Assembly (NCBI GenBank): GCA_018372555.1
Contig: JAHAIU010000104.1
Span: 1-9,500, forward strand
Reading direction: 5' to 3'
Origin: Clostridium sp.
Lineage (GTDB): Bacteria > Bacillota > Clostridia > Clostridiales > Clostridiaceae
Length of the DNA stretch: 9,500 bases
In this document: positions 5,753-9,500 of the stretch, piece by piece
Numbering within the stretch: the stretch's first letter is position 1
Layout: each line of letters begins with the position of its first letter
Notes under the pieces: generated by a model
What the model saw: the letters and a program-made list of their open reading frames with translations, nothing else
Told to the model about the DNA's origin: nothing
Database searches by the model: none
Translations under genes and position numbers: made by a program

Positions 5753-6949
5753 ATGAAAAAACTACTTAATCAAAAATTATTACTACTTATTATCGTTGTA
5801 CTATTCTGGTTTTCTCAATACGTATATATCCCTTTTCAAACGCCTTATTTAACTATCCGTAATGTATCTTCTAATATGATTGGTATAATAATAGGAGCTT
5901 ATGGTGTTTCTCAATGCCTATTGAGACTTCCTGTTGGTCTTTTTGCTGATTCAATAAGTAAAAATAAACTTTTTATTTTATGTGGAATTATCTTTACAGG
6001 CTTAGCCTCTATAATTAGAGTTATTTTTCCAGGAGGATATGGTTTCTTAATAGCTAATATTTTATCTGGAGTTTCATCATCAATGTGGATTTCTTATATG
6101 GTTCATTTCACTAATTTCTTTTCTTCAGATAAACAGCAAAAAGCTACATCTACAATAATTTTAGTTAATAACTTAGGAATGTTGATTGGATTTATTACTA
6201 GTACCCTATTTTATGAAAAGCTAGGAATGAAAGCTCTATGTATCATGAGCATAGTTTCTGCAATTATCGGTACCATACTAGCTCTAAATATAAAAGAACA
6301 TGAAACAAAAAAAATCAATAAAAAATTATCAGTTAAAGATTACTTATCTATATGTAGAGATAGAAGGCTTATATTTTTCTCACTTCTTGCATTAATTCAA
6401 CAAGGTATTCAAATGTCTACTACAATGTCATTTACTAATCAAATATTAGAAGACTTAGGTGCTACATCTGTATTTGTTGGATTATCTTCTATATTTTATA
6501 TGTTATGTGCAGTAGCGTCATCTTGGTTTGCTTCCTCAAGGCTATGCAATAAATATGGTCCAAAGTTTTGGATTCCTACTGTATTCTTTTTGATATCAAT
6601 TTATTGCATCTTTGTACCAAATGTACAGAATATATATATAATATTTTTATTACAATCCCTTCCTGGTATGTCTACAGGAGTTCTCCTTTCATATTTAACT
6701 AGTGAATCTATGAAAAATGTCCCAAAGGAGAAAAAATCAACTGCAATGGGATTCTTCCAAGCAACTTACGCTGTAGGTATGTCAATTTTTCCAATGATTG
6801 TTGGAAAAATTTCTGGACTTATATCAATTAGAGCTAGTTATTTAGTATTGTCCCTTATCTCAGTGATAGGAATAATAGCTTCTTACTTCTATTATAAAAA
6901 GTCAGTTTTAGTTCCTATTAAATCTAAGAATAACTATAGGTTGAATTAA
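5753..6949 (+). CDS. Major facilitator superfamily (MFS) transporter
   Basis: This 398-residue polytopic membrane protein has about 12 hydrophobic segments, a normal MFS length and layout. The loop 2-3 signature is at residues 62-72, 'GLFADSISKNK', matching G-x3-D-x3-[RK]-x-[RK]. A charged central loop at about 181-200 (KEHETKKINKKLSVKDY) divides the two six-helix halves. The N-terminal stretch opens with a short basic leader and a long hydrophobic helix (LLLLIIVVLFWF), and the tail is basic. GGAGG lies 6 bases before the ATG. The next gene, 51 bases on, is a GntR/FCD regulator whose family often senses carboxylates or sugar acids, so a carbohydrate-acid or similar importer, or an efflux role, are both open. 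The substrate cannot be assigned. Confidence 0.88.
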   Translation: MKKLLNQKLLLLIIVVLFWFSQYVYIPFQTPYLTIRNVSSNMIGIIIGAYGVSQCLLRLPVGLFADSISKNKLFILCGIIFTGLASIIRVIFPGGYGFLIANILSGVSSSMWISYMVHFTNFFSSDKQQKATSTIILVNNLGMLIGFITSTLFYEKLGMKALCIMSIVSAIIGTILALNIKEHETKKINKKLSVKDYLSICRDRRLIFFSLLALIQQGIQMSTTMSFTNQILEDLGATSVFVGLSSIFYMLCAVASSWFASSRLCNKYGPKFWIPTVFFLISIYCIFVPNVQNIYIIFLLQSLPGMSTGVLLSYLTSESMKNVPKEKKSTAMGFFQATYAVGMSIFPMIVGKISGLISIRASYLVLSLISVIGIIASYFYYKKSVLVPIKSKNNYRLN

Positions 6950-6970
6950 TACTACATTATAAGATATTAT
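6941..6970 (+). promoter_or_regulatory. Candidate separate promoter for the GntR gene
   Basis: TTGAAT (6941-6946, at the last codons of the MFS gene), an 18-base spacer and TATTAT (6965-6970) form a fair promoter. As at the MFS promoter, the -10 TATTAT starts a small palindrome (TATTATAGTAATA, 6965-6977). This suggests shared control by the same repressor. Confidence 0.5.
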
Positions 6971-6992
6971 AGTAATAAAAAGATTAATGTAG
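6952..6992 (+). repeat. Inverted repeat reaching into the gntR ribosome binding site
   Basis: CTACATTA (6952-6959) and TAATGTAG (6985-6992) are perfect 8-bp inverted copies. The right arm takes in the first two bases of the AGGAG site (6991-6995). Only transcripts starting upstream, for example read-through from the MFS gene, would contain both arms. A transcript from the local promoter would lack the left arm. This could lower translation of gntR from the long mRNA. The function is inferred. Confidence 0.4.
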
Positions 6993-7000
6993 GAGTTTTT

Positions 7001-7693
7001 ATGTCTAAATTAAGTGCTACTGATCAAATTATTAATTACATAAAAGAAAACATTTTAAATGGAAATTTTAAAATTAATAGTAAATTACCTAGTGAAAGAA
7101 AAATTGCTGAACAATTTAACATAAGTCGTATTCCAGTAAGAAAAGCTATAGAAAAACTTTGTGAGGATGGAATTATTCGAACTGTTCCTTATTCAAGTCC
7201 AATAGTAGAAGGCTTTAAAAACATTGATTTGTTTGATGATAATGAAATCTATAAAAATCATAATATACAGGAGTTTTATGTTGAATCCTTAAGAGCTAGA
7301 CAATTTATTGAAAGTGAAGCTACTAAACTAGCAGTTTTAAATGCAAATGATGAAGACTTAAAAAAAATAAGAAATGCCTATTTAAAATCAATAGAAGAAT
7401 TAGAAAAAGTATCCAAAGGATTAATAGATGAATGTAGTGATGCAGACCTAGAATTTCATAAAGAAATTATACTAGCATCACACAATCCGTTATTTTATGA
7501 ATATCACAAACTAATTCCTAAAACTATACTTTCCAATCAATACTTTGGATTTAAATACAGAACATCCCTTAATGGTATGATAGAACATCATGATAGAATA
7601 ATGGAAGCCTTTGATAAGAAAGATCCTGCCTTAGCTTATGATGCAATGTATAACCATTTAGAAGGTGTAATTCAATTATTTCAAAGAAAATAG
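7001..7693 (+). CDS. GntR-family transcriptional regulator, FadR subfamily with FCD domain
   Basis: This is a 230-residue DNA-binding repressor-type protein. The winged helix covers residues 5-70, with the GntR signature 'LPSERKIAEQFNISRIPVRKAIEKLCEDGII' at about 29-59. The all-helical FCD effector domain covers about 90-225, with the likely metal-binding set D149 and H153 ('DLEFH'), H197 ('EHHDRI') and H219 ('YNHL'), as in metal-binding FCD proteins. The RBS AGGAG is 5 bases before the ATG. It follows the MFS gene by 51 bases on the same strand and probably controls it and itself: similar palindromes overlap both -10 boxes. The effector is unknown. FCD proteins commonly bind small carboxylates, which may hint at the MFS substrate. 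Length and key residues are normal. Confidence 0.92.
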   Translation: MSKLSATDQIINYIKENILNGNFKINSKLPSERKIAEQFNISRIPVRKAIEKLCEDGIIRTVPYSSPIVEGFKNIDLFDDNEIYKNHNIQEFYVESLRARQFIESEATKLAVLNANDEDLKKIRNAYLKSIEELEKVSKGLIDECSDADLEFHKEIILASHNPLFYEYHKLIPKTILSNQYFGFKYRTSLNGMIEHHDRIMEAFDKKDPALAYDAMYNHLEGVIQLFQRK

Positions 7694-7747
7694 TTTTTAG
7701 TGATTAAAATAACTTATATATAATCTTTTATAATATAGATTATGAGC

Positions 7748-7782
7748 AAAAAAATGGCTTAACCATAATGGTTAAGCCATTT
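7748..7782 (-). terminator. Terminator of the tRNA-Arg transcript
   Basis: AAATGGCTTAACCA (7752-7765) pairs perfectly with TGGTTAAGCCATTT (14 bp, loop TAA). On the minus strand the stem runs into seven Us (7754-7748). It ends the tRNA transcript 10 bases after its CCA. On the plus strand it is about 60 bases past the gntR stop and might also end that transcript, though no U run follows in that direction. Confidence 0.85.
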
Positions 7783-7792
7783 CCTGTTTGTA

Positions 7793-7867
7793 TGGTATCC
7801 CCAACAGGGATCGAACCTGTATCTGTCCCTTAGGAGGGGACTGTTCTATCCATTGAACTATGGAGAC
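7793..7867 (-). tRNA. tRNA-Arg (anticodon CCU)
   Basis: This is a 75-nt cloverleaf on the minus strand. The acceptor arms GTCTCCA/TGGGGAT (two wobble pairs) are followed by discriminator A and an encoded CCA. The D arm is GTTC...GAAC. The anticodon stem is GTCCC/GGGAC with loop CTCCTAA, giving anticodon CCT for the AGG arginine codon. The T arm ACAGG/CCTGT has loop TTCGATC. It stands alone with its own promoter and terminator. No attachment-site repeat or integrase is visible beside it, so it is not seen to be used by a mobile element here. Confidence 0.96.
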
Positions 7868-7880
7868 ATATACCAATAAA

Positions 7881-7909
7881 ATTGTATAATAACATTTTCT
7901 ACATGTCAA
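7881..7909 (-). promoter_or_regulatory. tRNA-Arg promoter
   Basis: A consensus TTGACA (7909-7904), exactly 17 bases of spacer and TACAAT (7886-7881) give a strong sigma-A promoter on the minus strand. The expected start is only a few bases before the mature tRNA 5' end at 7867. Confidence 0.88.
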
Positions 7910-8000
7910 TATTATGAACAAATAAAAACTTTTATATGTAATTATTTTGTTATATACTTAATTATGGAATTATTTTTATTGATTGAAAGGATTTGATTGA

Positions 8001-8729
8001 ATGCTTAGATCTATAGTTTGGTATATTGTGTTCTTTGGAACTATAATTTTAACAATACCTGCATTAATTAGAACTAAAATGCTAGATAAAAAAGGTGAAA
8101 TAGAGAAAAGAGATGCTTTAGTTTACAAAGTTACTACGCTATGGGCTAAAACACTTTTAAAAGTAGCTGGAGTTAAGGTAATTGTTCATGGTGTAGAAAA
8201 TATACCTAAAGATAAAAATGTATTATATATAGGAAACCACCAAGGAAATTTTGATATTCCAATTTATATGAGTCAAATACCTGGATTAAAAGGTTTTGTA
8301 TCTAAAGTAGAAGTGAAGAAAATACCTGGGGTAAGAACTTGGATGGAATATATGTATTGTGTATTTATGGATAGAAGCAATATAAGAAAAGCTGGAGAAG
8401 CTATCGTTCATGGTATTAAGATTCTTAAATCTGGTCACTCACTAGTTATTTTCCCAGAAGGAACTAGAAGTAAAGGAAATAATATGGGAGAGTTTAAAGC
8501 TGGAAGCTTTAAGCTTGCAACTAAATCTAAATGTCCTATAGTTCCTGTTACTATGGATGGATCTTATAAAGTTATGGAAACTAATAAGAGAAAATGGACT
8601 TTAAAACCAGCAACTGTTAATCTTTATATACACCCAGCTATAGAAACTGCTAACTTAAGTAAAGAAGAACAAGATGCATTACCTAAGAAGGTTTATGAAA
8701 TTATTAAAAATCAACTTCATGAAGCTTAA
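8001..8729 (+). CDS. plsC: 1-acylglycerol-3-phosphate O-acyltransferase (PlsC/LPLAT family)
   Basis: This 242-residue membrane-bound enzyme transfers an acyl chain to lysophosphatidic acid to make phosphatidic acid, the second acylation of membrane lipid synthesis. The N-terminal hydrophobic segment at about 4-22 anchors it. The catalytic H-x4-D motif is 'NHQGNFD' (H80, D85), and the 'FPEGTRS' substrate-binding motif is at 151-157. 'GFVSKVEVKKIPGVRTWME' (98-116) and 'VPVTMDGSY' (181-189) are the other conserved blocks. The length is that of bacterial PlsC. An AAAGGA site about 10 bases upstream supports this ATG. It is monocistronic, with a strong terminator 24 bases after the stop. No clear promoter stands out in the AT-rich 90 bases upstream, which it shares with the divergent tRNA promoter. 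Other LPLAT acceptors are possible but less likely. Confidence 0.92.
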   Translation: MLRSIVWYIVFFGTIILTIPALIRTKMLDKKGEIEKRDALVYKVTTLWAKTLLKVAGVKVIVHGVENIPKDKNVLYIGNHQGNFDIPIYMSQIPGLKGFVSKVEVKKIPGVRTWMEYMYCVFMDRSNIRKAGEAIVHGIKILKSGHSLVIFPEGTRSKGNNMGEFKAGSFKLATKSKCPIVPVTMDGSYKVMETNKRKWTLKPATVNLYIHPAIETANLSKEEQDALPKKVYEIIKNQLHEA

Positions 8730-8753
8730 AATGAAATCATAATAAAACTGCAA

Positions 8754-8785
8754 AATAAAAGTCGGCAATTTTGCCGACTTTTATT
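8754..8785. terminator. Bidirectional intrinsic terminator between plsC and the small ORF/aldo-keto reductase
   Basis: AATAAAAGTCGGC (8754-8766) pairs perfectly with GCCGACTTTTATT (8773-8785) around the 6-base loop AATTTT. The GC-rich core with Ts on both 3' sides suits termination of plsC from the left and of the minus-strand genes from the right. Confidence 0.9.
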
Positions 8786-8830
8786 AATTTATACCTTTTA
8801 ATATAATTTACTAAAATCATAATTTATTAT

Positions 8831-8935
8831 TTATAGTAATTTAAACTCGTCATTCTCAAATTCAAATTTTAATATACACCAATTATCTAACCTTTCTTCT
8901 TGATTAATATCATTATTATAAGCCCAACGCCTCAT
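8831..8935 (-). CDS. Small hypothetical ORF (34 aa), possibly a gene broken by a one-base slip
   Basis: The minus strand encodes 34 residues (MRRWAYNNDINQEERLDNWC, then ILKFEFENDEFKLL) ending at TAA 8833-8831. This ATG has no RBS of its own. A GGGGGAAGG site (8968-8960) does precede another ATG at 8955-8953 at a good distance, but that frame stops after six codons (MKKYYI) at a TAA that overlaps the 34-aa start as TAATG. If the six-A run after that ATG had seven As, one ORF of 41 codons (MKKILYLMRRW...) would result. It is therefore either a coupled short ORF, a slippage case, a decayed gene, or an error in the sequence. It lies just after the aldo/keto reductase, whose stop codon overlaps the RBS. 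No family recognised. Confidence 0.35.
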   Translation of the reverse strand: MRRWAYNNDINQEERLDNWCILKFEFENDEFKLL

Positions 8936-8967
8936 TAAATATAATATTTTTTCATAAGTCCTTCCCC

Positions 8968-9500
8968 CTATCTAACAAGACTTGCTAACATTTCTACTGC
9001 TGATGCTTCTTGATGGTTAAAGAAAGAACTTTCTTTTTTATCTAAAGAAGATATTTTATTCATATCATCTTCACTTAACTTAAAATTAAAAACATCTATA
9101 TTCTGTAACATTCTTTCCTTATTAACTGTTTTAGCTAATGGAACGATTCCTCTTTGAAGTAACCATCTTAAAATAACTTGCGCCACTGATTTGTTATATT
9201 TCTCTCCTATCGTTTTTAAATCCTGATTTTCAAACATTCCATTTTTCCCTTCAGCAAAAGGAGCCCATGCTTGTAGTTGCACATTATATTTTTGATTATA
9301 TGTTTGTGCATCTAATTGTTGGTGGAATGGATTAATCTCAATTTGATTTACTGCCGGTTTTACCTCATTAAATAAAGCTAAATCAACTAAACGATCTGGA
9401 TAAAAATTTGATACTCCTATTGCTTTGATTTTTCCTTCTTTATATAAATCTTGCATAGCTCTATATGTTCCATAATAATCATTTACTGGTTGATGAATTA
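8968..9500 (-). CDS. Aldo/keto reductase, C-terminal part (5' end outside window)
   Basis: The reading frame is open from the right window edge to TAG at 8970-8968, giving 177 residues, about the last 60% of a ~280-residue protein. An internal ATG at 9456 is not the true start, because the frame upstream reads IHQPVNDYYGTYRA, the conserved 'LIHQP...YGTWRA' block that carries the family's catalytic histidine. After it come 'LYKEGKIKAIGVSNF', 'VNQIEINPFHQQ', 'LQAWAPFAEGKNG' and 'SVAQVILRWLLQRGIVPLAKTVNKERMLQNIDVF', the last including the NADPH-binding region. These match the YvgN/2,5-diketo-gluconate reductase-like AKR group. The enzyme reduces aldehydes or ketones such as methylglyoxal using NADPH in the cytoplasm; its true substrate is unknown. 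The catalytic Asp, Tyr and Lys lie outside the window. Confidence 0.92.
   Translation of the reverse strand, partial: IHQPVNDYYGTYRAMQDLYKEGKIKAIGVSNFYPDRLVDLALFNEVKPAVNQIEINPFHQQLDAQTYNQKYNVQLQAWAPFAEGKNGMFENQDLKTIGEKYNKSVAQVILRWLLQRGIVPLAKTVNKERMLQNIDVFNFKLSEDDMNKISSLDKKESSFFNHQEASAVEMLASLVR

Noticed and set aside
7793..7867. tRNA-Arg as an integration site for a mobile element
   Set aside because: No repeat of the tRNA 3' end, integrase or phage-like gene is seen within the window; both sides hold ordinary genes.
9454..9456. Internal ATG as the start of the aldo/keto reductase
   Set aside because: The frame continues upstream to the window edge with the conserved catalytic-histidine block, so the gene begins outside the window.
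1..9500. CRISPR array, insertion sequence, phage, toxin-antitoxin or defence system
   Set aside because: No direct-repeat array, transposase, recombinase or defence-type protein is visible on either strand; the gene content is metabolic, transport and housekeeping.

Overview
The window looks like chromosomal DNA from a low-GC Gram-positive anaerobe, most likely Clostridium or a close relative. The basis is the very AT-rich sequence and codon use (AGA, TTA and ATA favoured), strong GGAGG-type ribosome binding sites, a LicT-controlled beta-glucoside PTS operon, a CcpA-type cre site, and many short intrinsic terminators. This placement is inferred from style and gene content, not from a marker gene. 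Both ends of the window cut through genes.

Layout: (1) Bases 1-608, minus strand: the N-terminal half of a MATE efflux pump. It has an intrinsic terminator-like hairpin in its 5' leader. Divergent from it lies a frameshifted C-terminal remnant of a TetR-family regulator (about 781-1027), then a hairpin terminator. (2) Bases 1170-5650, minus strand: a complete aryl-beta-glucoside operon, read bglP (EIIBCA permease), GH1 6-phospho-beta-glucosidase, licT (antiterminator). Its leader holds a good promoter, a cre-like site inside the promoter spacer, a 29-nt RAT antiterminator, and an overlapping terminator. The permease imports and phosphorylates the sugar and the GH1 enzyme splits the 6-phospho-glucoside. 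LicT, controlled by PTS phosphorylation, lets transcription through the leader terminator, so the operon encodes its own switch. (3) Bases 5691-7693, plus strand and divergent: an MFS transporter and a GntR/FCD-type regulator. Each has a promoter whose TATTAT -10 box is the left half of a similar small palindrome, which suggests the GntR protein regulates both genes. (4) Bases 7748-7909, minus strand: a tRNA-Arg(CCU) with encoded CCA, a near-consensus promoter and its own terminator. (5) Bases 8001-8785, plus strand: a plsC-type 1-acylglycerol-3-phosphate acyltransferase followed by a bidirectional terminator. (6) Bases 8831-9500, minus strand: the C-terminal part of an aldo/keto reductase followed by a very small ORF that may be one base out of frame with a well-placed start.

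I do not see evidence for a large undescribed system. The items most worth a second look are the shared operator-like element at the MFS and gntR promoters, the leader hairpin plus decayed tetR next to the MATE gene, the nested hairpins in the bglP leader, and the small ORF at 8831-8955.
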